A stretch of 42,016 nt of DNA from Candidatus Omnitrophota bacterium (GCA_016867005.1 VGKM01000002.1:1-42016); one strand, 5' to 3'; counted from the stretch's first letter, positions 31,695 through 39,962 are shown. Notes: a model not told the origin generated them from the sequence alone. A program made the numbers and translations.

Positions 31695-32713
31695 TAGAAT
31701 AACCCGAGTGTTTCGGGGAATTTGTACATTATATTCATATTCTGTACAGCAGTGCCTGAGGCACCCTTTAGTAGATTGTCAATAGCAGCAATAATAACTA
31801 TGTTATCGTCAAATTCCTTTAAACCGATATCGCAGAAATTAGTACCGCTCACATCCTTTATCCTCGGGAAGGCCCCCTCTTCTTTTATCCTTATAAAGGG
31901 CTCTTTTTTGTAGAACCTTTTATATAACTCTGTCAACTTAACCTTTGAGCTCTTTCCTTTAACTTTTTTTAAATAAATCGTCTCAAGGATACCCCGGTTT
32001 ATAGGCAAAAGGTGAGGTACGAAAGTCACCTTAACTTTTTTAACTGCCAATTTTGACAAAACCTGGTTGATTTCAGGTGTATGCTGATGCACTCCTACCT
32101 TATAGGCCTTGAAATCTTCATTGATTTCCGAAAACAGAAAACCCTCGGCTATTTTCTTACCGGCACCCGTAACGCCGGACTTAGCATCGATGATTATTGA
32201 ACTAAGGTCAGCCAACCCTAATGCAGCAATAGGCGCTAAAGCCAGGATCGCCGCCGCCGGATAACATCCCGGATTAGCAATAAGAGAGGCACCCTTAATT
32301 TTATTCCTATACAGTTCCGGCAGCCCGTAAACGGCCTTTTGTAAATTGGTTTTATCCGAATGTTTTACGCCATAATAATCCCTGTAAACCTTCACGTTCT
32401 TGAGCCGGTAGTCGGCACTCAAATCAATTACTTTTTTCCCGGCGGCCAAAAGCTTCGGCACTACAGCCATGCTGGATGTATGCGGCAGGGCTAAAAATAA
32501 CAGGTCGCACTTGGCAATAGCTTCTTTTAAGTTTGTCGGCCCGCAGATAATCCCGGTGCGGCTTCCAAACTTAGGAAAGATCTCCGAAACAGGCAGTGTT
32601 AAGTCGCTCTTCCTGGAGGCATAAGACAACCTTACGCCAGGATGAGTTAAGAGGATTTCTACGAGCGCCTCGCCGGTATATCCGGCGCTGCCGATAATGC
32701 CTACGTTAACCAT
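31694..32713 (-). CDS. argC: N-acetyl-gamma-glutamyl-phosphate reductase
   Basis: A 339-aa NADPH enzyme, third step of arginine synthesis, first gene of the operon. GIIGSAGYTG is the nucleotide site and Cys150 in NPGCYPAA the catalytic thiol. The ATG at 32713 is preferred because AAAGGA stands before it; the ATG at 32728 would add five residues and has a poor ribosome site. A sigma70-like promoter starts transcription about 43 bases upstream. I find no clear arginine-repressor box. Confidence 0.96.
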   Translation of the reverse strand: MVNVGIIGSAGYTGEALVEILLTHPGVRLSYASRKSDLTLPVSEIFPKFGSRTGIICGPTNLKEAIAKCDLLFLALPHTSSMAVVPKLLAAGKKVIDLSADYRLKNVKVYRDYYGVKHSDKTNLQKAVYGLPELYRNKIKGASLIANPGCYPAAAILALAPIAALGLADLSSIIIDAKSGVTGAGKKIAEGFLFSEINEDFKAYKVGVHQHTPEINQVLSKLAVKKVKVTFVPHLLPINRGILETIYLKKVKGKSSKVKLTELYKRFYKKEPFIRIKEEGAFPRIKDVSGTNFCDIGLKEFDDNIVIIAAIDNLLKGASGTAVQNMNIMYKFPETLGLF

Positions 32714-32762
32714 ACGCAATCCTTTCATGAATTCCGACGGAAAGCATCAATTTAATATTTTA

Positions 32763-32791
32763 ATCATAAGCTAAAATCCAATTATAGTCAA
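32763..32791 (-). promoter_or_regulatory. Promoter of the arg-lys super-operon
   Basis: TTGACT (32786-32791) and TATGAT (32763-32768) with a 17-base spacer, each five of six matches to sigma70 consensus. The start is near 32756. It lies between the rpsI terminator and argC, so the operon is cleanly separated from the ribosomal genes. No later promoter of similar quality is seen until 9677. Confidence 0.78.
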
Positions 32792-32810
32792 GAACTTTCT
32801 CGTCGATAGC

Positions 32811-32839
32811 AAAAAAAATCCCGCTTCATCAGCGGGATT
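32811..32839 (-). terminator. Intrinsic terminator of the rplM-rpsI unit
   Basis: An eight-pair stem AATCCCGC/GCGGGATT with a 7-base loop is followed by a further six T on the minus strand. It lies 41 bases after the rpsI stop and 20 bases before the argC promoter, in ideal orientation for the ribosomal transcript. Confidence 0.92.
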
Positions 32840-32879
32840 CGATTATTGCCTTATCTATAATTTTTTAATACTACATCAA

Positions 32880-33275
32880 TTACCTCTTAGTCCACTGGAA
32901 GCGTTTGCGTGCGCCCTTTAAGCCGAACTTCTTGCGTTCCTTCGTGCGAGGGTCGCGGGTTAAAAAGCTGCTTTTACGCATTAAATCTTTAAGGGCGGGC
33001 TCCGCCAAGATCAAGGCCCTGGAGATCCCGTGCCTTACGGCGCCGGCCTGGCCCGTCAAACCACCACCAGTAACATTAGCTATTACATTATATTTAGTCA
33101 TATTATTGCTTACAATCAACGGCTGCTGAATAATGATCCTGTCTGTTTCTCTTAAAAAATATTTATCAAACGGCCTTTTATTTATCGTAATATCACCCTT
33201 ACCGGGCATAAGATATACCCTTGCTACTGCTTCTTTACGCCTGCCGACTGCCGAATATTTTTCTGTTTGCTCCAT
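32880..33275 (-). CDS. rpsI: Ribosomal protein uS9
   Basis: A 131-aa small-subunit protein with the standard start YSAVGRRKEAVARVYL, GGGLTGQAGAVRHGISRAL in the middle and the C-terminal tail KKFGLKGARKRFQWTKR that reaches the P-site tRNA. The last residues are TKR, where SKR is usual. A strong TGGAGGT ribosome site lies in the 4-base gap region after rplM. Second gene of the usual L13-S9 pair. Confidence 0.99.
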   Translation of the reverse strand: MEQTEKYSAVGRRKEAVARVYLMPGKGDITINKRPFDKYFLRETDRIIIQQPLIVSNNMTKYNVIANVTGGGLTGQAGAVRHGISRALILAEPALKDLMRKSSFLTRDPRTKERKKFGLKGARKRFQWTKR

Positions 33276-33279
33276 TTAA

Positions 33280-33711
33280 TTAAACCTCCAAAGAAAGCGG
33301 TGCCGGATTCAATTTCGGGTAATTACTGTCGGCAAATACTTTCAGCTTCTTTATCATCTTATTGCCTAAAGTCCCTTTAGGAAGCATGCGCCTGATAGCC
33401 AATTTCATTACTGTGGCGGGCTTATTATTAAGCATATTCTCTAAGCCGACTTCCCTTAAGCCGCCCGGGTATCCGGAATAACGGCGGTAAACTTTTTGCT
33501 TTAGTTTTCTGCCGGTAACTTTCACCTGCGAAGCATTGATCACTATGACGCCATCTCCGGTATCAATACTTGGGGTGAATATTGCCTTGTGCTTGCCTCT
33601 TAATATAACGGCGGCCTTGACAGCGATCCTGCCCAGCACCTTATCTTTGGCATCCACCAGGTACCAGCTTCTTTTTATATCCTGCCTTTTAGCTACATAT
33701 GTCTTTTTCAT
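33280..33711 (-). CDS. rplM: Ribosomal protein uL13
   Basis: A 143-aa large-subunit protein. WYLVDAKDKVLGRIAVKAAVILRGKHK and the YRRYSGYPGG and AIRRMLPKGTLG stretches are typical. In several bacteria this protein controls its own operon through the mRNA leader. Here a promoter with perfect TATAAT and a short leader with a stable hairpin lie upstream, and the Shine-Dalgarno is weak, which would fit translational control. Confidence 0.99.
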   Translation of the reverse strand: MKKTYVAKRQDIKRSWYLVDAKDKVLGRIAVKAAVILRGKHKAIFTPSIDTGDGVIVINASQVKVTGRKLKQKVYRRYSGYPGGLREVGLENMLNNKPATVMKLAIRRMLPKGTLGNKMIKKLKVFADSNYPKLNPAPLSLEV

Positions 33712-33729
33712 GTCTTTAAAAAAATTAAA

Positions 33730-33755
33730 CTTGCCATAAATGCCCGTTTGGCAAG
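33730..33755 (-). promoter_or_regulatory. Leader hairpin of rplM-rpsI mRNA
   Basis: CTTGCCA and TGGCAAG form a seven-pair stem with a 12-base loop, starting about three bases after the predicted transcription start and followed by a T-rich stretch (TTTAATTTTTTT) 19 bases before rplM. Possible L13 autoregulatory site or attenuator; also possible as a simple 5' stabiliser. Confidence 0.5.
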
Positions 33756-33764
33756 AGAATAGAA

Positions 33765-33792
33765 ATTATATCATATTTCTTAACGAAGTCAA
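33765..33792 (-). promoter_or_regulatory. Promoter of rplM-rpsI
   Basis: TTGACT (33787-33792), a 16-base spacer and a perfect TATAAT (33765-33770). The predicted start is near 33758, giving a leader of about 47 bases. It lies 19 bases after the truA stop codon. Confidence 0.82.
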
Positions 33793-33810
33793 GTAGTTTT
33801 TATGCTATGT

Positions 33811-34554
33811 TTAATATTTGACCTCTATTAAACATAGCCCCTTTGCCGGTATGTTCGGCCCGGCCATAGCCCTTTTGCGGGATTCAAGTATTTTTTTAAG
33901 CTGGCCCTTTAGAAGCCGGCCCCTGCCTATCTCAATAAGCGTCCCGGCAATGCTTCTGGCCATACTATAGAGAAAACCGTCCGCCTCTATATCAATGTAT
34001 ACAAAATCACTGTTTTTCCTTACGGAAATCTTCTTTATTGTTTTTACCGGGTCTTTTTGGACTCTCTCGGTTTTCTGAAATGACCTGAAATTATGCCTGC
34101 CTAAAAGCACCCTTGCTTCTTTTTGCATAAGGACGCAATCCAGCTTATGGGGGCAAAAATACACGTAGTCATTTGACAAAGCGCCCCTGAACTTCCGGTT
34201 CAGGATAGTATAACGGTATACTTTCGATTTTGCACAAAACCGGCTATGAAAGTTTCCATCCGCTTGGCTTATACCGACCACAGCAATATCTTCAGGCAAT
34301 AAAGCATTGGCCCCTAAACGGATTTTTTCCAATGGCAGCGCAGATTTAGTTTTAAAATTCGCGGTATAGGCCTTAGCATGAACGCCTGCATCGGTCCTGC
34401 TGCAGCCAATAACTTCAATTTTTTCTTGGAAAAGTTCGGAAAGTGATTTTTCCAGGATTTTCTGGATGCTGGGCTTAGATTTACGGCAGTTTTGCACCTG
34501 CCAACCGCAGAAATTACTACCGTTAAACTCTATTTTGACTTTGAGATTACGCAT
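33811..34554 (-). CDS. truA: tRNA pseudouridine(38-40) synthase
   Basis: A 247-aa enzyme that makes pseudouridine in the anticodon arm of many tRNAs. The catalytic Asp55 lies in GCSRTDAGVHA; NFHSRFCAKSKVYRY and FLYSMARSIAGTLIEIG are family motifs. The start falls inside asd (25-base overlap), which implies coupled translation. Normal length. Confidence 0.97.
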   Translation of the reverse strand: MRNLKVKIEFNGSNFCGWQVQNCRKSKPSIQKILEKSLSELFQEKIEVIGCSRTDAGVHAKAYTANFKTKSALPLEKIRLGANALLPEDIAVVGISQADGNFHSRFCAKSKVYRYTILNRKFRGALSNDYVYFCPHKLDCVLMQKEARVLLGRHNFRSFQKTERVQKDPVKTIKKISVRKNSDFVYIDIEADGFLYSMARSIAGTLIEIGRGRLLKGQLKKILESRKRAMAGPNIPAKGLCLIEVKY

Positions 34555-35558
34555 TCCGCTATTTGCACTGCGTTTGTGGCAGCGCCTTTACGTAAGTTGT
34601 CAGCCACAACCCAAAGCCATAAACCGTTTTTTACAAAGCAATCGCAGCGGATACGCCCGACAAAAGTTTCGTCTTTTCCTTCGGCATCGCGGGGCATAGG
34701 GTAGAGATTGTTCTTTGGGTCATCAACTACAACAATCCCCGGGGCACGGGAAAGTAATTTTCTTACCTCTGGAGGCGTAATCGGCTTTTTAGTTTCGATA
34801 TATACGGATTCCGAATGGCCGGTTCTCACCGGGACCCTCACGGTAGTCGCAGAAATTTTGATCTTGTTATCATGCATAATTTTGTGGGTTTCTTTTACCA
34901 GCTTCCATTCTTCAGAAGTATAATCACATTCTGCAAATCCACCGATATGCGGAAATACATTATAAGCCAGCTGCTGCGGCATTGATTTTTCTGCTAAGTT
35001 AACGTGGATCCGGCCGAATCCGCCTGCAGCAATTGCGGAAATTTCATCCTTTAACTGCTCAACTGCTGATTTTCCAGCTCCGGAAGAGGCCTGCAGAGTA
35101 GTGGCTATAATTCTTTTAATCCCTGCCTTCTTATAAATCGGCCAAAGGGCTACAACCATCTGGATTGTGGAACAATTGGGATTAGCGATTATACCCTTAT
35201 GTTTAAAAACATCCTCCGGGTTCACCTCAGGGACGACCAAAGGGACTTTCGGGTCCATGCGGAAATCAGCTCCGTTATCGATCACCACTGCCCCCCGCTT
35301 TACTGCCTCCCGGGCAAAAGTGGCTGCTGCTCCTTTTTCGCCTTCGGTGCCGGCAAATAAAGCAATATCAATACCCTCAAACCCCTGGGCAGAAATCGGT
35401 TGAACCGAATATTTCTTACCATCAACCTCAATATCCCTGGCGGAACGCGCAAAAACCTTTAATTCGTTTATGGGAAAATCCCGCTGGTTTAAAACCCGCA
35501 GCATCTCGATCCCAACTACCCCTGCCCCGACTACTGCTACATTAACTTTCTTCATCAA
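34530..35558 (-). CDS. asd: Aspartate-semialdehyde dehydrogenase
   Basis: A 342-aa NADP enzyme that makes aspartate semialdehyde, the substrate of DapA for lysine and also for threonine and methionine. VVGAGVVG is the nucleotide site, Cys129 in NPNCSTIQ the nucleophile, and RVPVRTGHSESV carries the conserved His and Arg. CAGGAG precedes the first of two ATG codons. It lies in the leucine group, 8 kb from the dap genes it serves. Most like the Gram-positive/PVC type with LFAGTEGEKGAA in place of LFSAGG. Confidence 0.97.
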   Translation of the reverse strand: MMKKVNVAVVGAGVVGIEMLRVLNQRDFPINELKVFARSARDIEVDGKKYSVQPISAQGFEGIDIALFAGTEGEKGAAATFAREAVKRGAVVIDNGADFRMDPKVPLVVPEVNPEDVFKHKGIIANPNCSTIQMVVALWPIYKKAGIKRIIATTLQASSGAGKSAVEQLKDEISAIAAGGFGRIHVNLAEKSMPQQLAYNVFPHIGGFAECDYTSEEWKLVKETHKIMHDNKIKISATTVRVPVRTGHSESVYIETKKPITPPEVRKLLSRAPGIVVVDDPKNNLYPMPRDAEGKDETFVGRIRCDCFVKNGLWLWVVADNLRKGAATNAVQIAECVISKSK

Positions 35559-35571
35559 TAGCTCCTGTATA

Positions 35572-36621
35572 TTACAAATGTTTTACCACTAAATCCCCGA
35601 CTTCAACAGTGGAATAACCCATTTTGCCGGCTGCCAGTGATTTAAGTTTAGTGCCTGCTATTTTTATTACCGCGTCTTCGATTGCCTTTCCTGCTTTTAG
35701 CTCGCCAAGATTTTCCAGCATCATACCGGCTGCACAGATCGCTGCCAATGGGTTGATAACATTCTGCCCGGTATATTTAGGAGCACTCCCGCCTATCGGC
35801 TCGAACATTGATACCCCTTGCGGATTAATATTGCCTCCGGCCGCAATTCCCATACCGCCCTGGATCATGGCGCCCAAATCAGTAATAATGTCTCCGAACA
35901 TATTATCCGTAACAATAACATCAAACCATTCCGGGTTCTTTACAAACCACATAGTTGTCGCATCTACGTGGGCATAATCGGTTGCGATATCCGGATAATC
36001 CTTGGCCACTTCATTAAAAACCCTTTGCCAAAGGTCCCAGGCGTACGTCAAAACATTGGTCTTTCCGCAAAGCGTAAGCTTCCTGCCTTTGTTGCGTTTT
36101 CTGGTGAACTCAAAGGCATAACGGACGCAGCGCTCAACCCCTTTGCGCGTATTATAGGAAAGCTGAATGGCGACCTCATCTTTTGTGCCTTTGTCTTTAA
36201 ATTCACCCATGCCTTTATAAAGGCCCTCGGAATTCTCGCGCACAACCACAAAATCAATATCCTGCGGATTTTTGCCTTTCAAGGGGCAAAATTCGGCATT
36301 GTAAAGTTTGACCGGACGAAGATTAATATACTGGTCCAAGGCAAACCTTAATTTCAAAAGGATGCCGGTCTCTAAGATCCCCGGTTTTACTTCCGGATGC
36401 CCTATGGCGCCTAAAAAAATCGCAGAATATTCCTGCAGTTCTTTTATGTCACAGTCATCAACGGTTTTGCCGGTTTTTAAATATCTCTGGCCCCCAAAAT
36501 CAAAGATCTTGGTTTCATATTTAAAACCGAATTTATCCGCCGCACTTTCTATTACCTTTAAGCCCTCTCTTACGACCTCCGGGCCGGTCCCGTCTCCCGG
36601 GATCACTGCAATTTTATACAT
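35572..36621 (-). CDS. leuB: 3-isopropylmalate dehydrogenase
   Basis: A 349-aa member of the decarboxylating isocitrate/isopropylmalate dehydrogenase family. IPGDGTGPEVV, LLKLRFALDQYINLRPV with the substrate arginines, and TDNMFGDIITDLGAMIQGG with the metal-binding Asp are present. Family members also use isocitrate, homoisocitrate or tartrate; the neighbouring leuC and leuD favour leucine synthesis. AAGGAG stands before the ATG. The GAIGHPEVKPG loop is nearer to the tartrate dehydrogenase-like branch than to E. coli LeuB. Confidence 0.88.
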   Translation of the reverse strand: MYKIAVIPGDGTGPEVVREGLKVIESAADKFGFKYETKIFDFGGQRYLKTGKTVDDCDIKELQEYSAIFLGAIGHPEVKPGILETGILLKLRFALDQYINLRPVKLYNAEFCPLKGKNPQDIDFVVVRENSEGLYKGMGEFKDKGTKDEVAIQLSYNTRKGVERCVRYAFEFTRKRNKGRKLTLCGKTNVLTYAWDLWQRVFNEVAKDYPDIATDYAHVDATTMWFVKNPEWFDVIVTDNMFGDIITDLGAMIQGGMGIAAGGNINPQGVSMFEPIGGSAPKYTGQNVINPLAAICAAGMMLENLGELKAGKAIEDAVIKIAGTKLKSLAAGKMGYSTVEVGDLVVKHL

Positions 36622-36631
36622 GTCTTGCTCC

Positions 36632-36892
36632 TTAAATTTCTTCCACCCACTTTATCGATGTTTTATTTAAAACAATAAATTTCTTTTTAGCCGTAAGTTT
36701 AGTTGCCAGGCGGAATGACTGGAGCTCCTCTAACTGGTATAGCTCCGCCTCTGTTATCGCAATGAAGTTTTCCCTCTGGTCATTGATAAAATCCAGCATT
36801 CTCTCGCCTTCATTAAGGTAAACGCTGCCCTTAATAGAAGAACCGTCATTGCAAACAATGTTTACTCTTTGCCTGTTTTTCCCGGTCCTCAT
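36632..36892 (-). CDS. Conserved 86-aa protein of unknown function
   Basis: A small soluble protein with the pattern V..CNDGS.I.G.VYLNEGERMLDFINDQRENFIAIT.AE in two parts and VLNKTSIKWVEE at the end. It is probably mostly beta, like a small barrel; VLNKTSIKWVEE might close the sheet. I recall similar stand-alone proteins in deltaproteobacteria and allied groups, without a function. It overlaps leuD by four bases (ATGA) and is followed ten bases later by leuB, so it is made with the leucine enzymes. Its ribosome site GGAGGT borders the palindrome in the end of leuD. Confidence 0.85.
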   Translation of the reverse strand: MRTGKNRQRVNIVCNDGSSIKGSVYLNEGERMLDFINDQRENFIAITEAELYQLEELQSFRLATKLTAKKKFIVLNKTSIKWVEEI

Positions 36893-37407
36893 TTGGATAC
36901 CTCCCTGCCTGCCGTCAGGCAGGCCTTTTTATGCTTCACCCAGTTCATTAACCCGCCCCCTTTAATTATTTCCTCAAGGAATTCGGGAAAAGCCCGGGTG
37001 TTGTAAGTTTTGCCTTGAGTAAGGTCCTTAATGACGCCGCGCGACAAATCAATCTCCAGCATATCGCCATCATTGATCTGGTCGGTTATTTCTAATTCCA
37101 GAAACGGCAGGCCTATATTGATCGCATTCCTGAAAAATATTCCGGCAAAGCTTTTTGCCAAAACAGCCGAGATGCCGCAACCCTTTATTGCCAGAGGCGC
37201 ATGCTCCCTGGACGAACCACAGCCGAAATTACTGCCTGCAACTATTATATCTCCGACAGACACTTTTTTAGGAAAATCAGCATCAATATATTCCATACAG
37301 TGGCTGCCTAATTCTTTTGCATCGGTAGAAACCAGGTATTTTGCGGCAATAATATCATCAGTATTGATATTGTCGCCGAATTTGTGGGCTTTACCTTTTA
37401 TAATCAT
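36889..37407 (-). CDS. leuD: 3-isopropylmalate dehydratase small subunit
   Basis: A 172-aa aconitase-type swivel subunit. NTDDIIAAKYLVST carries the substrate-specificity loop, and GSNFGCGSSREHAP the catalytic Ser-Arg motif. YLV rather than YLR in the loop favours isopropylmalate over homoaconitate. The last part (residues 162-168 of 172) is encoded by a 20-base palindrome, giving an unusual tail ACLTAGR. Overlaps leuC by four bases. Confidence 0.94.
   Translation of the reverse strand: MIIKGKAHKFGDNINTDDIIAAKYLVSTDAKELGSHCMEYIDADFPKKVSVGDIIVAGSNFGCGSSREHAPLAIKGCGISAVLAKSFAGIFFRNAINIGLPFLELEITDQINDGDMLEIDLSRGVIKDLTQGKTYNTRAFPEFLEEIIKGGGLMNWVKHKKACLTAGREVSK
36904..36923. repeat. 20-base palindrome at the 3' end of leuD
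   Basis: CCTGCCTG and CAGGCAGG arms around CCGT. It differs at one base from the perfect palindrome at 30538-30557. It supplies codons 162-168 of leuD and borders the ribosome site of the next gene, so its folding could affect that gene's translation. Confidence 0.88.
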
Positions 37408-38675
37408 ACCTTCTCCGGATGAGTGATCCTGCCGGTAACGGCACTTGCAGCTGCAACAGCAGGATTACTCAGGTATACTTCCGATTTAGAATGCCCCATC
37501 CTACCTATAAAATTACGGTTAGTAGTTGCAAGGCACCTTTCGCCTTCGGTCAATATCCCCATATGCCCGCCTAAACAAGGCCCGCAAGTCGGCGTTGAAA
37601 AAACCCCGCCCGCTTTGACGAAAATTTCAGCCAATCCTTCTTTTACCGCCTGAAGATAGATCCTTTGCGTGGCAGGGAATATGATCAACCGTAAACCTGT
37701 TTTAACGCGCTTTCCCTTCAGGATCTTTGCTGCTATTCTAAGATCGGTTATCCTCCCATTAGTGCAAGAACCGATAACCACCTGATCTATTGCGATATCA
37801 TGTAATTTACTTACCGGCTTGCAATTACTGGGCAGATGAGGACAAGCCACTTGCGGCTCCAATCCGGAAATATCCCATTCATAAGTTTTTTCATAGCTGG
37901 CGCCTTGGTCAGAATAATAAAATTTCGGCTTACGGCGGGCGGCTTGCGGCTTGTGGACCCTGATGTATTCTTTAGTGGTCTCATCCGGCTCAATCAGCCC
38001 TGCCCTTGCGCCTGCTTCGATAGCCATATTAGACATTGAAAATCTGTCATCCATGCCGAGTTTGGAAATTACAGGGCCGCTGAATTCCATTGCCTTATAT
38101 AAGGCCCCATCCACTCCTATCTGGCCTATCGTAAAAAGGATCAAATCCTTACCGCCTACCCATTTATCAAGCTTTCCTTTATAGATAAACTTTAAACTGG
38201 CAGGGACTTTAAACCAGCATTTTCCGTCAACAAAAGAACGCGCCAGGTCTGTTGAACCGACCCCTGTAGCATAAGCGCCCATTGCGCCGTAGGTGCAGGT
38301 ATGCGAATCAGCACCTATTACAAGGTCACCCGGCATGACCAGGCCCATCTCCGGCAGAAGCGCATGCTCTATGCCCATGCAGCCGACTTCAAAATAATTT
38401 TTAATACCCTGTTCCCCGGCAAAATCAGCCAATATTTTGCATTGGTTCGCACTCTTCAAATCTTTTGCGGGAGCAAAATGGTCCGGGACAAGGACAATCA
38501 TCTTATTGTTAAAGACCTTCTTGATCCCCGTTTTTCTAAATTCTTCAATGGCAATAGGGGCCGTGATATCATTGCCCAAAGCCACGTCGATTTTTGCTTC
38601 AATAAAATCTCCGGGGCCGATAGATTTCTTATCGGCATGAGCTAATAATATTTTCTCCGCTATCGTATATGGCAT
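37404..38675 (-). CDS. leuC: 3-isopropylmalate dehydratase large subunit
   Basis: A 423-aa aconitase-fold subunit with the [4Fe-4S] cluster cysteines in GSCTNGR and CGPCLGG, and ADSHTCTYGAMGAYATGVGSTD (split here as ADSHTCTYGAMG and AYATGVGSTD). Length is that of the archaeal/short class. Residues about 241-250 (KPQAARRKPK) are encoded by a fourfold heptamer array and fall in a variable surface loop between the DETTKEY stretch and ISGLEPQVACPH. A clear Shine-Dalgarno is not seen before the ATG; 19 bases separate it from fabF. Confidence 0.95.
   Translation of the reverse strand: MPYTIAEKILLAHADKKSIGPGDFIEAKIDVALGNDITAPIAIEEFRKTGIKKVFNNKMIVLVPDHFAPAKDLKSANQCKILADFAGEQGIKNYFEVGCMGIEHALLPEMGLVMPGDLVIGADSHTCTYGAMGAYATGVGSTDLARSFVDGKCWFKVPASLKFIYKGKLDKWVGGKDLILFTIGQIGVDGALYKAMEFSGPVISKLGMDDRFSMSNMAIEAGARAGLIEPDETTKEYIRVHKPQAARRKPKFYYSDQGASYEKTYEWDISGLEPQVACPHLPSNCKPVSKLHDIAIDQVVIGSCTNGRITDLRIAAKILKGKRVKTGLRLIIFPATQRIYLQAVKEGLAEIFVKAGGVFSTPTCGPCLGGHMGILTEGERCLATTNRNFIGRMGHSKSEVYLSNPAVAAASAVTGRITHPEKV
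37926..37953. repeat. Four heptamers CGGCTTR/CGGCGGG within leuC
   Basis: Units CGGCTTA, CGGCGGG, CGGCTTG, CGGCTTG stand in tandem over 28 bases. The unit shares CGGC and the 7-base period with the dapF array, is also present four times, and also encodes AARR. Confidence 0.8.
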
Positions 38676-38694
38676 AAGAGAAGTTTTTCGTCTA

Positions 38695-39942
38695 TTATTT
38701 AAATTTCTTTACGACAAGTGATGCATTGTGGCCGCCGAAACCCAAAGAATTAGACATGCAAACACTAACCTTGGCCTGGCGGGCAACATTGGGAACATAA
38801 TCAAGGTCACAATCCGGGTCCGGATGATCGTAGTTGATCGTAGGCGGGATAACACTGTCTCTAATCGCCAGGCAGCAAACAATAAATTCTACTCCACCTG
38901 CCGCTCCTAAAAGATGGCCGGTCATTGATTTAGTAGAAGAAACCGCTACTTTTTTCGCAAAATCACCCATGGCCTTCTTAATTGCCAGCGTTTCAATCTT
39001 ATCATTGAGCTTGGTGGACGTACCGTGCGCGTTAATATAACTCACATCTTCCGGGTTTAACTCGGCGTCATCTAAAGCTATCCTCATCGCGCGGCTTGCC
39101 CCGTCACCCTGAGGGTCAGGCGCAGTCATATGGTAGGCATCACAAGACATGCCATAACCGGACATCTCTGCATAAATATGCGCATGCCTTTTTTGCGCAT
39201 GTTCTAAAGTTTCCATAACCACTATCCCGCAACCTTCAGCCATTATAAAACCATCCCTGTCTCTTTCAAACGGGCGGCTCGCTTTTTCCGGTTCATTATT
39301 GCGCATGGAAAGAGCTTTTAACGCACAGAAACCGCCGACTCCAGTAGGCACAATACTGCCTTCTGTGCCCCCACAAACCATGACATCGGCATCTCCCCGC
39401 GCAAGGATTCTAAAAGCATCCCCTATTGCATGCGAGCCCGTTGCACAAGCAGTAGCCACGCAGACATTGGGGCCTTTCAAACCAAAGGTAATACCGATTT
39501 GGCCGGCTGCTTCGTTAACAATCAGCATCGGGATCAGAAAAGGAGACAGCCTGGACGGCCCTCTTTGCATAAAAATAGTATGTTCTTTTTCTATGATGTC
39601 TAACCCGCCTATACCGGAACCTACCACAACGCCGATCCTTGTCCTGTCTTCTTTATTTAGATCAAGGCCCGCATCAGTGATCGCCTGTTTTGTGCTGGCA
39701 ACGGCAAATTGGACAAACCTGTCCATACGTTTTGTATCTTTATGCGTCAGGCCGTATAAATCAGGGTTAAAGACCCTGACTTCTCCCGCTATGCGTGAAT
39801 CAAAACCGGTAGTATCAAAAACAGTAAGCGGGCCGATACCGCTTATGCCTTCTCTTAATGATTTCCAGAAGGTAGCGATATCATTCCCAACCGGAGAAAT
39901 GACCCCTAAGCCGGTTACAACGACTCTATTCTCTTTTTTCAT
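38695..39942 (-). CDS. fabF: 3-oxoacyl-ACP synthase II
   Basis: A 415-aa elongating condensing enzyme of fatty-acid synthesis. The catalytic triad is Cys166 in ATACATGS, His306 in NAHGTST and His343 in GHLLGAAGG. GFGGHNASLV closes the C-terminus. Only a weak GGA site precedes the ATG. The 85-base gap to acpP holds a stable hairpin. Substrate class (FabF not FabB) is inferred from overall form and position after acpP. Confidence 0.97.
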   Translation of the reverse strand: MKKENRVVVTGLGVISPVGNDIATFWKSLREGISGIGPLTVFDTTGFDSRIAGEVRVFNPDLYGLTHKDTKRMDRFVQFAVASTKQAITDAGLDLNKEDRTRIGVVVGSGIGGLDIIEKEHTIFMQRGPSRLSPFLIPMLIVNEAAGQIGITFGLKGPNVCVATACATGSHAIGDAFRILARGDADVMVCGGTEGSIVPTGVGGFCALKALSMRNNEPEKASRPFERDRDGFIMAEGCGIVVMETLEHAQKRHAHIYAEMSGYGMSCDAYHMTAPDPQGDGASRAMRIALDDAELNPEDVSYINAHGTSTKLNDKIETLAIKKAMGDFAKKVAVSSTKSMTGHLLGAAGGVEFIVCCLAIRDSVIPPTINYDHPDPDCDLDYVPNVARQAKVSVCMSNSLGFGGHNASLVVKKFK

Positions 39943-39962
39943 AGTCCGTCCGTATCAAAACT

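Noticed and set aside
32714..32879. Arginine repressor box before argC
   Set aside because: AT-rich partial palindromes are present, but none matches the TGAAT-type box on both arms, and no argR is in the window.
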